Below are positions 23,424 through 34,749 of a stretch of 64,000 nucleotides of DNA, piece by piece (the stretch's first letter is position 1; every line of letters starts with the position of its first letter). Source of the stretch: Liolophura sinensis. Taxonomy: Eukaryota > Mollusca > Polyplacophora > Chitonida > Chitonidae. The DNA is taken from NCBI RefSeq assembly GCF_032854445.1, contig NC_088300.1:54970984-55034983 (forward strand), in the 5' to 3' direction. The notes beneath the pieces were generated by a model. The model saw nothing but the letters and a program-made list of their open reading frames with translations, searched no databases and was not told the origin of the DNA. A program made the translations under genes and the position numbers.

Positions 23424-23438
23424 TTCATATCGGACATT

Positions 23439-23577
23439 GTCGACATAGACTTGCCGTGCAACAAGGAGACACAATACATATGTATATGTATATACACCTA
23501 ATGACACCTCGTCCCCATATGACTGAAAAATTGTGAAAAACTGTTAAGTACTACGTTAAGCCCCAAGCATTCATTCA
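23439..23577 (+). mobile_element. Second family B SINE copy nested next to the first
   Basis: This 139 bp segment is flanked by perfect 15 bp direct repeats (TTCATATCGGACATT at 23424-23438 and 23578-23592). It repeats the CTTGCCGTGCAACAAGGAG block seen in related form near 23390, then ends with a CTGAAAAATTGTGAAAAACT block, GTTAAGCCCCAAGCATTCAT and ATTC repeats. It is a 5'-truncated insertion. Confidence 0.75.
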
Positions 23578-23876
23578 TTCATATCGGACATTCGAATATC
23601 AGCCATCAACCACATTGGACGTTCTGGGTAATTCATAGCAAGGCCAATTTTCAAAACAATCTTCAGCGCAAAGCACCAAAGACCTAGTCTAGCATGAAAA
23701 TATTACGAATAGTGTAATACAAGACAGTGTAATATCACGTAAGAAATTAGGTCGGATCCATGCGAAGACAAATTGTCAACAGTTTTCAAAGATGACTGTA
23801 AACTCCAAAGAATGTTGTAGGCGAATGTATAAAATAAGTATCCAAAACGTCCATATTGTTACCCTCCAAAAGTTAT

Positions 23877-24108
23877 TCTATTAATTTTAACAGAAAGTCT
23901 GTTGTCTGAGAGATGCTAGAATGTATTCTGTTATTATAAAACCACATTCTGTCATTTTCTGCCTGTAGAGTCTGCCATAATATCCCGTCAGAATCTTTAT
24001 GTTGAATGAATAGAATATCTGTATTATATTTAACCGAACAATCTGCTGGAATAACAGAAAAAATTCTGGCATCACTCAGACAACAGACTTTCTGCTAAAA
24101 TTAATAGA
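23877..24108. mobile_element. Inverted-repeat (MITE-like) element, about 57 bp arms
   Basis: The left arm begins TCTATTAATTTTAACAGAAA and continues with GTCTGTTGTCTGAGAGATGC. The complement of the right arm matches with few changes (TAATAGA boundary at 24108). The 232 bp length, long terminal inverted repeats and lack of coding capacity fit a non-autonomous DNA transposon. No target-site duplication is certain. Confidence 0.75.
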
Positions 24109-24505
24109 TTAATTTTTTGAGTGTCATTAAAATATTTATCTTAATTGCGCTTTGATTGCAAATGTTTATATATCCAACGTGTCCATCTGATTAAACACGA
24201 TGGAGATACGGAACCGAGTTAAGCGGAATTACTCACTCATGAAGTGACAGAGATTCTTGGTACCCCGTCCATATTTACTGACAAGAAAACTGTACACATT
24301 GTTAAATGTAAGTGTGAATTAAGGCGTTTAATGGAATATCCCTGGTGCACTAGTTTTTGCAGTAATAAATTGTGACATTAACTTAAACAGGTGCACAACA
24401 CCGTATAGGGTCTAACAAATGCTACATGGCGAAGTATGTATTCAGGCCTTCACACCCTATTCGTATACATGTATATGAAGAACCCATCGATATATATTGT
24501 TATCC

Positions 24506-24640
24506 GGTCTGCCAGCAACCTACGGAAGGTCGTGGATTTTCTCCAGGTTCTTCCCGGTTTCCTTCCACCACAGTGCTAGGCGCCGTATAAGTAGAATATT
24601 TCTGAGTACGGCGTAAAACACCAATCAATAAATAAATAAA
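24506..24640 (+). mobile_element. 5'-truncated SINE of family A with perfect target-site duplication
   Basis: Begins GGTCTGCCAGCAACCTACGG inside the family A body and ends CAATCAATAAATAAATAAA. Perfect 13 bp direct repeats TATATTGTTATCC flank it (24493-24505 and 24641-24653). The clean duplication indicates a fairly young insertion. Confidence 0.9.
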
Positions 24641-24653
24641 TATATTGTTATCC

Positions 24654-25439
24654 ATGTTCAAAGAATTTACAATGGAAAAAATTGCAACAGTCCCTCTTAT
24701 CGTATAAGTTCACATAAGATGTACCACCTGTAGAGTCTGTAGTTTTCTTTAAAATCCACAGAAAGTGGATATATATTTTCATAGCCTTTGCTCTTTGCTG
24801 TGGTTTAAATTTAGCAGTCACGCATGCGTCTGACCACTGAGCCACACACTGCTCCATGAGTGTGGACGTGGACTGGGAATTGTGCTCCTTTGTTCTGTGT
24901 GATAAATCTGATCTATAACTGTTATGACATCGACTGCTTATTGGTTTACCCCCAAAATTGTTGCCGCTCTGCATTTAGAAATAAGGCATGCATGCATGGT
25001 CACCGCTTGGATGTCGAAAAATAAGCCTGTTCTTGTCTCACATTTGACCTTCTTGGTCTACGAGAAGAGCATGACTGCGTGATTGAAGACACACGTCTCT
25101 AACTTCATCATCATATCGCCCGATGATGGCACGAAGTGATGGAATGATGACACGATGTTGCCATGATCTTCGCTTTGTACCATCGTGCCATCGGTTCGGG
25201 CGTGTACATCGCGATGTGAAATATATAGCTATACAAGCGATATATACATTTGGTTTGTAATCCAAACACCTATCGTTTGTCGCTTTCTTGTGGACAAACA
25301 CTGGTTACGACTACTTTTGTAATTTCGTCATTACAACGGATTCCACTACACCCTCTCATCCGTCCTTCGCTTTCTTGTGGCCAAACACTTTCTATGACTA
25401 CCTTCGTAATTAATTAATTATAACAGATTCCAGTACTAT
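24654..25439. other. Sequence left of the 39 bp array, with a diverged flanking duplication
   Basis: No gene recognised. Two related segments (about 25283-25350 and 25367-25440) share a CGCTTTCTTGTGG start, a TACGACTAC/TATGACTAC block, a TCGTAATT-like block and an (A/C)GGATTCCA-like end. They look like older, longer repeat units at the array edge. Confidence 0.5.
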
Positions 25440-27745
25440 TCCCGTTGACTTCTTGTGAGCATACACTGAAGTACATCCGCCCTTCGACTCCCTCTGGACA
25501 TACGCTCATATATATCCGTCCGTCGACGTCTTGTGGACAACTACTGATGTACATCCGCCCTTCGACTCCCTGTGGACATACGCTGATGTATATCCGTCCG
25601 TCAACGTATTGTGGACAACTACTGATGTACATCCGTCTGTCGACGTCTTGTGGACAACTACTGATGCACATCCGCCCGTCGACTGCTTGTGGACAAGCAC
25701 TGATGTACATCCGCCCGTCGACTTCTTGTGGACAACTACTGATGTACATCCGCCCGTCGACTTCTTGTGGACAACTACTGATGTACATCCGCCCGCCGAC
25801 TTCTTGTGGACATACGCTGATGTATATCCGTCCGTCGACGTATTGTAGACAACTATCGATGTACATCTGCCCGTCGACTTCTTTTGGACAACTACTAGTG
25901 TACATCCGCCCGCCGACTTCTTGTGGACAACCGCTGATGTACATCCGCCCGTTGACTTCTTGTGGACAACTACTGATGTACATCCACCCGTCGCCTTCTT
26001 GTTGACAACCACTGATGTACATCCGCCCGTCGACTTCTTGTGGACAACCACTGATGTACATCCGCCCGCCGACTGCTTGTGGACAACTACTAGTGTACAT
26101 CCGTCCGCCGACTTCATGTGGACAACCACTGATGTACATCCACCCGTCGACTTCTTGTGGACAACCACTGATGTACATCCGCCTGTCGACTTCTTGCGGA
26201 TATACTACTTATGTACATCCGCCCGCCGACTTCTTGTGGACAAGCACTGATGTACATCCGCCCGCCGACTTCTTGTGGACAACTACTGATGTACATCCAC
26301 CCGTCGACTTCTTGTGGACAACCACTGATGTACATCCGCTCAGCGACTTCTCGCGCATATACTACTGATGTACATCCGCTCGTGGACTTCTTGTGGACAA
26401 CTACTGATGTACATCCGCTCGCCGACTTCTTGTGGACAACCACTGATTTACATCCGCTCGCCGACTTCTTGTGGACAACCACTGATGTACATCCGCTCAG
26501 CGACTTCTCGCGCATATACTACTGATGTACATCCGCTCGTCGACTTCTTGTGGACAACTACTGATGTACATCCGCTCGCCGACGTCTTGTGGACAACCAC
26601 TGATTTACATCCGCTCGTCGACTTCTTGTGGACAACCACTGATGTACATCCGCTCAGCGACTTCTCGCGCATATACTACTGATGTACATCCGCTCGTCGA
26701 CTTCTTGTGGACAACCACTGATGTACATCCGCCCGTCGACTTCTTGCGGATATACTACTGATGTACATCCGCTCGTCGACTTTTTGTGGACAACCACTGA
26801 TGTACATCCGCCCGTCGACTTCTCGCGCATATACTACTGATGTACATCCGCTCGTCGACTTCTCGCGCATATACTACTGATGTATATCCACTCCCCGGCT
26901 TCTTGTGGACAACCACTGATGTACATCCTCTCGCCGACTTCTTGTGGACAACCACTGATGTACATCCGCTCGCCGACTTCTTATAGACAACCACTGATGT
27001 ACATCCGCCCGCCGACGTATTGTGGACAACCACTGATGTACATCCGCCCGTCGACGTATTGTGGACAACTTCTGATGTACATCCGGCCGTCGACTGTTTG
27101 CGGATATACTACCGATGTACATCCGCCCGTCGACTTCTTGCGGATATGCTACTGATGTACATCCGCTCGTCGACTTCTTGTGGACAACCACTGATGTACA
27201 TCCGCCCGTCGACTTCTTGTCGACAACTTCTGATGTACATCCGCCCGTCGACTTTTTGCGGATATACTACTGATGTACATCCGCCCGCCGACTTCTTGTG
27301 GACAACCACTGATGTACATCCGCCCGTCGACTTCTTGTGGACAACCACTGATGTATATCCGCCTGTCGACTTCTTGCGGATATACTAATGATGTACATCC
27401 GCTCGTCGACTTCTTGTGGACAACCACTGATGTACATCCGCCCGCCGACTTCTTGTGGACAACCACTGATGTACATCCGCCCGCCGACTTCTTGTGGACA
27501 ACCACTGATGTATATCCGCCTGTCGACTTCTTGCGGATATACTTCTGATGTACATCGGCTCGTCGACTTTTTGTGGACAAATACTGATGTACATCCGCTC
27601 GCCGACTTCTTGTGGACAACCACTGATGTACATCCGCTCGTCGAATTCTTGCGCATATACTACTGATGTACATCCACTCCCCGACTTCTTGTGGACAACT
27701 ACTGATGTACATCCGCCCGTCGACTTCTTGCGCATATACTACTAT
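25440..27745. repeat. 39 bp minisatellite, about 59 copies, with higher-order structure
   Basis: A 39 bp unit centred on GATGTACATCCGCCCGTCGA and CTTCTTGTGGACAAC repeats for 2.3 kb. A 40 bp variant carries CGCGCATATACT or GCGGATATACT in place of the GTGGACAAC part. Near 26351, 26508 and 26665 this variant recurs every 157 bp (three 39 bp units plus one 40 bp unit). Because 39 is divisible by three and the unit lacks stops in several frames, long reading frames appear on both strands. None has flanking coding sequence, and I do not call a protein. Confidence 0.95.
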
Positions 27746-28090
27746 AGGCCTACAGTTGTTATGTGACTATTTTCGTAATTACATATATATTGCACGATGT
27801 CATATAAACTTCTGTGAATATTGTAAATATGATGTAAAGTTAGAAGTACAAATCTGAAACCTAGCCATTGTGTTTTAAACAGTATACATTTTGTTCAGTC
27901 TGCATGTTTTATGTGTCCTATCCTAGCTAATACGTTGACACATTCTGTGTTTATTTACATTCATGTTTCAAACAATATAATAATTTCTTTCAAGAAAACC
28001 GCAAAATATGTCAAATATATTATGTTTCTCAAATTCCGTTAAAGAAACGTTACTACCTCATTGAAAGCATAGCATTTAAATCATAATTCT

Positions 28091-28096
28091 TTTATT
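28091..28096 (-). promoter_or_regulatory. AATAAA polyadenylation signal on the minus strand
   Basis: TTTATT on the plus strand, read as AATAAA about 235 bp after the stop codon of the possible exon at 28331-28611. Position and strand suit it, but the hexamer alone is weak evidence. Confidence 0.3.
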
Positions 28097-28330
28097 GAAA
28101 TAATATGGCACACTTAATATACCTCTAAACAACATAAAGACCTAAAAATCTGAAATGAATACAAATAAATAGCTCTCATGAATAGCTCAGACTTCTGGAA
28201 AACTTCCAGCAGATACTTGGACATCGTACTTGCTCAGTCTCCCGCCAAAACTGAAAATGAACAAATATGTAGATGATCTTAAAGCTATGCATGGATGGAA
28301 ACCAGTTAAGACCAAAGTCTGACCAAGGCA

Positions 28331-28611
28331 CTAACTGATGACTTGATGGTACAAATCGAAGATCATGGTACCATCGCTACTTACGAACAGTACTAACGCT
28401 GGCCTCACCCAGCGGCTGCCATATACATACAACCTCAACACATAGCGTGTGTTAAATTTAATTCGAGATGCCCGGTCAAAGTGCCTTATTCCTTTGATAA
28501 CGACATAGCATCTTGAGATATTACCAGCCACCCAGAGGACAAATTTTCCTAGTCCTATTATGAATGGAACGACCAGTGCAGCTATTAATTTAAACAGTTC
28601 TGGGATAAAAC
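28331..28611 (-). CDS. Possible terminal exon of an unrecognised gene
   Basis: A minus-strand frame ending in a stop at 28331 follows a good acceptor-like sequence (TTTCTTTTTCAG ending at 28612). It encodes about 92 residues starting FIPELFKLIAALVVPFIIGL, continuing through GKFVLWVAGNIS and a basic stretch, and ending FDLYHQVIS. The first 35 residues are hydrophobic enough for a membrane segment. A minus-strand AATAAA lies 235 bp downstream. The frame stays open another 88 bases to the right of the acceptor, so the exon could also be longer. I do not recognise the family and no upstream exon was found. It could be a chance frame. Confidence 0.25.
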
Positions 28612-28699
28612 CTGAAAAAGAAAGATCAGGTGACCATACTTCGCCGGTTATATTGATCAGACGCATTATCGTGAATGCTCGAGGGCATGTTTTCCGCAC

Positions 28700-29380
28700 T
28701 TTGCCACAATACTTTTTGTATTATTAACTACTATAATAATAATAATAAAAAATTACCTATATGGCACTCTTCTTGGCCATGCGGAGTTTTAGTCAATATC
28801 TGAGTAAAAAGGACGTCGTAACATAAAAAGACATCGCCATTAGTTGTACCAGTATTCATGTTTTTCTTTCTCGTGAGTTGAATAGAATATCAGTAGGCCC
28901 ACATAGTCGGGGCAACCTTTGTAATTAATCATTTTGTAATGAACCATTAATGGCATTTCACCCAATTAAACAGGTTTCTGTCAAAATTGTTGTGAAGCTA
29001 TTCAAGATGTTCTTTTGGGTAATGGTATAAAATTCCATGTGATTTTCTTCCTGTGCAGACCTAATCTACTGTTACTCAAGTTTTCACAGAACAACCAGCA
29101 CCCCACAACGTTGTATCAGGTGACAAGTATCCCATAGTTACGGTATTGAAGTTCAGAGTAAATCAAATAAATCAAATATCGCTGACTGAAGTCACTCCAG
29201 CGTCTTGGGCTTGTGATATATGTTCCAATTTTTATTCAGGCTCATGGAAATTAACCAAATTTAATTACTCGCGTTATGCAATTAATCACGATGTAATAAA
29301 GATCAGTGAATTTGACTTGTGCGTTTGTACGTATTACTCACAGCACAGCGAACAATTCCCCCGAGCATATTAATGTGAAA
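28700..29380. other. Intergenic sequence, nothing recognised
   Basis: AT-rich DNA with no supported feature. Confidence 0.4.
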
Positions 29381-31520
29381 TGGACATCCATCAGAAGTGT
29401 GCAGTGGAGCATGTAGATCAGGAGAGCTTGGCCGAACATTGATGTCACTTCCTGCAGTTATTACCATGGAGAGCGCGCGACCGCACAGTAAACAGCGCCC
29501 CCTCAAAGGTCAGCTCAGATTTTACGCAATGTCGGAGCGCGAAGAGACTACCAAGATGACGAATTGGCGAGGCGCTGAGTCAGCTGGACGATCGTCCTTA
29601 GGCCTCGCTTCGATGATCACACACTTTATTGCTCAAAAGTCAGCCGTTTTGGGGGATACTCAAGGTTTCTCAACTCCCAATAAATCAGCCCTTCAAACGG
29701 AACTTGGAACCGCGGAAGACATAAACTCCACTTGGCTACTCCCGTGTCCTCACACCCTTATTCCTGGCACAAGTAGAGAAATCGTTAGCGAACTATCTCC
29801 AGCTATCTGCTCGAACATCGTGTCACCTGCGCCATCTATCTGACCAATTATCGGAAATCCATGCTGTGATCTCATTAGGTGATAAGGCAGTGCCATCACC
29901 TGTAAAGCACTACGGAGTTGTAAGATGCGATCTTTCTCACCTGAAGAGCACGATGTATTGTGAGGAGTGTTCGGGGAGTGTTCAGGGAGGAACACGTATA
30001 CAAGTCAGTCAGTCTATTGACGGCGGGCGGGGAGCAAACGCAAAGCACTTCCTGAGATGTCAGCCTCAGATAAACAACTTCTCCGCACCATGAACAATAC
30101 AAATGACCTAAGTTAATGTAACGATATGGAAATTCGCCCATACAGATCGACCCCAGCTCAGCGGTACAGGTGCAGTGTAAAATAGTGCTAAAACAAAGTC
30201 GGTGCCGCAATAAATAATTCATCAAAGATTTATGTGGCCCGATCATGGAAAGATCGGGGCTATTTAACCCGAGCACAGATGATAAGCATTGTCCAGATGT
30301 GTCTAACGAGCCAAAAAAAAAAAAAAATAGAGGAATTCCATGAAAAGACTGCTCAAGCCGAATGTGTTGATGTTATTGTTAGTTATTGTTGATGTTGTGA
30401 AGTTTAGGCCATCTTGTTAATGACAAGAGTCGAGGTGAGGGAGGGGGGGGTTCACAGAAAAATCACAAAGACTGTGGGAAACACGTGGCTTGAGATTAAT
30501 CTGCCTGATGGAGTTAGTAATCTCTAAATGTGAGCCTCTGCACTCCTCTAAATGGCTTCGTTTATTTAGAGTCGATGAAGAGTATAACGCATTCTGAGTT
30601 ATCATATTAAACTTCGTAAGCCTTAAGAGGCATTCCCAACCAGTGGCCTTCCCACTGAAGGGCATATACCACTCCAACGACTAATATGTTCACTTCACTT
30701 AAACAATATATTCATGACTGCTTCGGTGATAGAGGGCGCCGTGTGGGGTCGCTGGTGATTACCTGCTGCAAGATGGGCGCCGTCTGTTCTTCTTTTTGAA
30801 AGAGATTTGTTTTTGTGACTTCCACTGGGAAGCACGCTTGTATAAAATTAGAAAAGAGGAGCAACTTAACAAGGTGGGTGTGAGAGTAAAACTGAAACCC
30901 TGGAGCTCTGGGAGTCGGCCAACCTCCTCCCACTAAACCTTGCCGCTAAAGAATTACTCCAATTAAAATATTTACGAGGTCTAACAGCGAGACTGGGTGA
31001 ATAAGACTATAAGTGAGTGTGGCAGTGCTAATTCCACGGTAGATTACAGCCCCGGCAGGTAGGCCTGTCCCTGCCCAGCCGGCCAGACTGCCGCTAAACA
31101 CCGGTGATTGTTCCGTGGCCTTCCCTCGCCGATGTGACAGACAGCATCTGCTAGCACCCCGCTAGTTTAACCTCTTCAAATTTATTAACACAGACAAAGA
31201 CAATGGCCGTGGATTTCTGGTCTGTCAGTATATTGCGTTAAGACTTGAGTCTCGATTTATGGAATTTTATAAAGAAAGTATTCAAAGGAAACCTTCTCCT
31301 CATAGTGTGTGAATCAGGTTAATTGATGACTAGTTTTTCAATGATTTTCAAAAGTTTCTCTTGCAATGTCTGCAAACGCTGCACTACTGTAATTATAACG
31401 ATCTATAGCCCGGAGCGCTAAAACTCAGAGACTTCGAACATATTGTCAAGATGGCGATGTTGACCTCCGCTACAGCAGCCGTCACTTAGATCACCTTCCA
31501 ATCCCGGGGTAAGCTGCCAC
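29380..31520. other. GC-richer intergenic block, candidate regulatory DNA
   Basis: Several segments (about 29400-30080, 30720-30960 and 30960-31220) are less AT-rich than their surroundings and contain no repeat that I recognise. Reading frames open on both strands but lack splice context or domains. They may be conserved non-coding sequence or exons of an unknown transcript; the sequence alone does not decide. Confidence 0.3.
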
Positions 31521-31826
31521 TAGCCAGGACTCGACACTTCCCCAGTCAGCTAAGTTAATTCACTTCCGTCAAGAACTTCTTTAGTTCACACGGACAACAA
31601 AGACTCCCTCCATGGTCGTTTCTATGTACATCAACTCTCCGCGCAGAAGTCTCACATGAAGGAGTCAAGTATTGAATGCCATGACCTCTGATCTGCTTAG
31701 AAGCTTTCGGCGATATCATATCTGATGAAGAGAGGTTAACTTCACAAATAACCCCAACAGAATGGTATCTAACGTATGGTCTATTGGACAAAATAATAAG
31801 TAATGAAATAGGACTGTGCCATTAAA

Positions 31827-31937
31827 TTTATTTGTATTTTTGACTGGAGTTTTACGCCGTACGCCAGAATATTTCACTTATACGACGGTGGTCAACATTA
31901 TGGTGGGAGGAATGTGGACAGAGCCCTGGGGAAGCAC
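31827..31937 (-). mobile_element. 5'-truncated SINE of family A
   Basis: Plus-strand reading starts TTTATTTG, then GGAGTTTTACGCCGTACGCC and the TATTTCACTTATACGACGG and ATTATGGTGGGAGGAA blocks. The flanks TGCCATTAAA and TGCCATTTAAA form an imperfect target-site duplication. Confidence 0.8.
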
Positions 31938-31949
31938 TGCCATTTAAAG

Positions 31950-33070
31950 AGAAGTTAACAGTTTTTAATGATGCCAGATAGACACAGGCAATGATCTCTG
32001 TTAGGAACCAAATCGTGTATCATTCCAGAGTTTTATAATTTGTCGGTAATAAACAGTTGTGCTTTGATTGCAACTGTTTGTCTATCCATTGTAGCGAACT
32101 CATTCAAAACACTGCATATATGCTCTCCCTTTAGGTCTTGAGATGTTAAGCGTATAACTCGGCGCAATTATATATGTGAAGCGGTGATTGAGGTTGTAAG
32201 AACTCTATGTCCATATATATGTACTGTTAGGGTATCGGTATAATAATCCAAAATCAATTCCCGATAACGAGACTAACCTGGGTCAAACAGAGTAACACTC
32301 TCAAACACTCAAATGGTTGGTTTAACAATTTAATAAATCAGAAAAGAAAATAATGATTTAAACTGCAAATAGCAATGCACAGGATATATATATAATAAAT
32401 GTTACAATAGTACACACTCTTATGTATTCACAGTAACATTTCAGAAAATTAACAGTGAAAGCGATGAATGGAATATCCTGGACACAGTCATTTTGATAGT
32501 AATACCTTGACTGAAGTCGCAAGCACTCTATACATGTGCAGCACATATAGAACATGTAAATTTGCTGAGAAATTTGGGAACATAGTCATTTGTGATACTG
32601 TATAAGAGGGGGAATCGAAACCAAATTATGTGTCTTGATCGGGCTTATGACAACAACAACGTGCAACATCTGGTCTGTTGGTGATGTAAGAACTTGACAT
32701 ATAACGTCCCGACAACAACAATCAAACTGGTTGATGATATATTACATTTAGCTACGATGAAAGGGTATAAAACAAAAATAATGCTTCATGCAGGCAAAAT
32801 TGCATAAATCTGTATTTGCTGTATATAGTATGTATGTTTGTGTGCTTAGTTTTACGCGGTACTTATCAATTTTTCAGAGCTTATAGGTGTTGTTACAGAT
32901 AATGTGTATTATTTAAGGTTTAAATGCGTGTATATTTCTAAACTGTTTGTCAGAAATGTTGACGCTTTGTCGAATTTTCCACGCGAGTATACCTTGGATG
33001 GTGAAGTGTTATGAGGATGTTACATGCTTATGTTTAATACAAAGGAGATGTACTATACAGATTGTACGAT
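31950..33070. other. Intergenic sequence with a possible SINE remnant
   Basis: AT-rich. About 40 bp near 32846-32886 (AGTTTTACGCGGTAC...) may be an old family A tail. Nothing else recognised. Confidence 0.35.
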
Positions 33071-33072
33071 AA

Positions 33073-33190
33073 AAGGTCTGCACCCTGCGGATGGTCTTGG
33101 GGTCTCCTGGAATCGACCCGTTGTTTCCCCACCATAGTGCTGGCATCCGTCGGGTAAGTGAAATATAAGTGAAATTTTACGGTGGTGTTA
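33073..33190 (+). mobile_element. Diverged SINE family A fragment
   Basis: AAGGTCTGCACCCTGCGGAT, TGGTCTTGGGGTCTCC and a GTAAGTGAAATATAAGTGAAA-like tail correspond to the family A body and 3' part with many changes. The head is missing. Confidence 0.65.
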
Positions 33191-33194
33191 CCCT

Positions 33195-34290
33195 ATCTGG
33201 AGCACGTATGGATCATCTTTTACTACTAGGAAGAATTCAAAAGTTTATCAGTGTGCATCTGTCTTAATCTGACCCAAAGTAAACACATGGGTCCAGGTCT
33301 TTTCAATCATAAAATGCTGAAGTTTTCTAAATTTGCAGTTTTGATTTAATTTGCAGTTTTCTAAAACCTTTTGCACTCTCCCCCAAGCCCCAAAGAATGT
33401 TAAGATTCCCGAAAATGATTGCAGTGTGTATATCACATTATCCATGTGTATAATAAACGCCAATTTGGATATACATGTATGTACAGATGCTAGTGGAGAT
33501 AATTTGGAAACCTTACTGCCATTTAACAATGGAAAATTATCATATGAATGGCATTTCATTTTGTTTGAAACTCTGTAAAGAATGTCCTGTGTCAGACGCA
33601 TTTAAGTCTTTCGATGAAACATCACAAATTCTGATAAATTGTGTTGTTACAGCATTCCATGCACTGTGAAGATTTGGCAGATTTCCTAATGTCAAGTGCG
33701 AGAGTTGTCCCGTGAATTCTTGAATAGAGTATGTGGGCAGAATATTGTCTGCAACGATATATTCATTGGTAGATTGAAAAAAAAATCATCTCAAGACAAT
33801 GGCGTGGATGCACCGTCAACCATATTGTACAGTCCACAAAGGAATCTGGGCTTTGAAGTAATGGTGCACATGAGGTGTGAGCTGACCAGCAGGTGATTGT
33901 GTCATCGTGAAATCTGTCGTGAATAGGTAAAATCCTGTCGTTCGAGTCTGCATACTGGATCCTGTATGCATGCAGTCTTCATCAATTCCCTTTGATGAAA
34001 TATATATTTACCGGTACATCTGAAAATTTCTACTGAGTTTTACGTTTTCGCACGGTACGGACATTAAAAATAATACAGAATGTAAATTCTGTGTATAAAC
34101 CATTATTTTGTTCCACTACTTCTTATTTTCATACTTGATTCTGACTGTGCAACCGTTGTTCGCTAGCTTTTGTCAACGGTTTTCGTTAACGGACTAAGTG
34201 AAGATGCGACATGAATGTAAGGAAAGATTCCATATTTTCCGTTAAAACCTCCTGTCCATCAAAGACAGCAGCATGGACTCATTTGGCGAG
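33195..34290. other. Intergenic sequence, nothing recognised
   Basis: AT-rich DNA; its short open frames lack splice context or recognisable domains. Confidence 0.4.
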
Positions 34291-34299
34291 GCCTAAAAG

Positions 34300-34745
34300 C
34301 ACGTTATGTCAAACTATTTGAGGCCATTATGCCGCTTTCAGATTAACATATCACAATGACAACTGATTAGAGCCGTGATCAGTTAGTATCGCTTTAATCG
34401 AGAGAAGACTAGCGGGAATTTGAGCAGGCCGATCTGTGCTGGAGAGAATCCCACTGTGTTCGGGGCGCGAGAAACACAGCCTAAAGCATTAGGTAGGCGG
34501 GAGGGTTGACAGCCGGTCCCCAAGAGTAGCGGCGATGACAGAGAGATGACAGCCTGTGTTAATTACTCATTACTGTTTGCTAATTACTGGGGACGGTCCG
34601 GTATCGGGCAGATGTCCGTGTTACAACTGTCGGCATTTTGTAGCCATCACTGTCGTTGTTTAATCGTCCTCTCTCGTCCCGCGAGACTCGCAGTTCTGAG
34701 GTCGGCGCGGAACTCGGCGGGAGATGGAAATGGCGGAGTTGGCAC
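34300..34745. other. Candidate conserved regulatory element
   Basis: A GC-richer island with clustered homeodomain-type cores: TTAATTACTCATTAC and TGCTAATTACTGG near 34558-34590, and TGACAGCC at two sites. It contains no repeat or credible exon. Regulatory function is inference from composition and motif clustering. Confidence 0.3.
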
Positions 34746-34749
34746 ACAT

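Noticed and set aside
25414-27735. Long reading frames on both strands, up to about 250 codons
   Set aside because: They lie wholly in the 39 bp minisatellite, are open in several frames at once and are broken by the 40 bp units. No unique coding sequence adjoins them.
29397-29843. 148-codon plus-strand frame
   Set aside because: The frame overlaps equally open antisense frames, starts in an unremarkable context and shows no domain; kept only as part of a GC-richer block.
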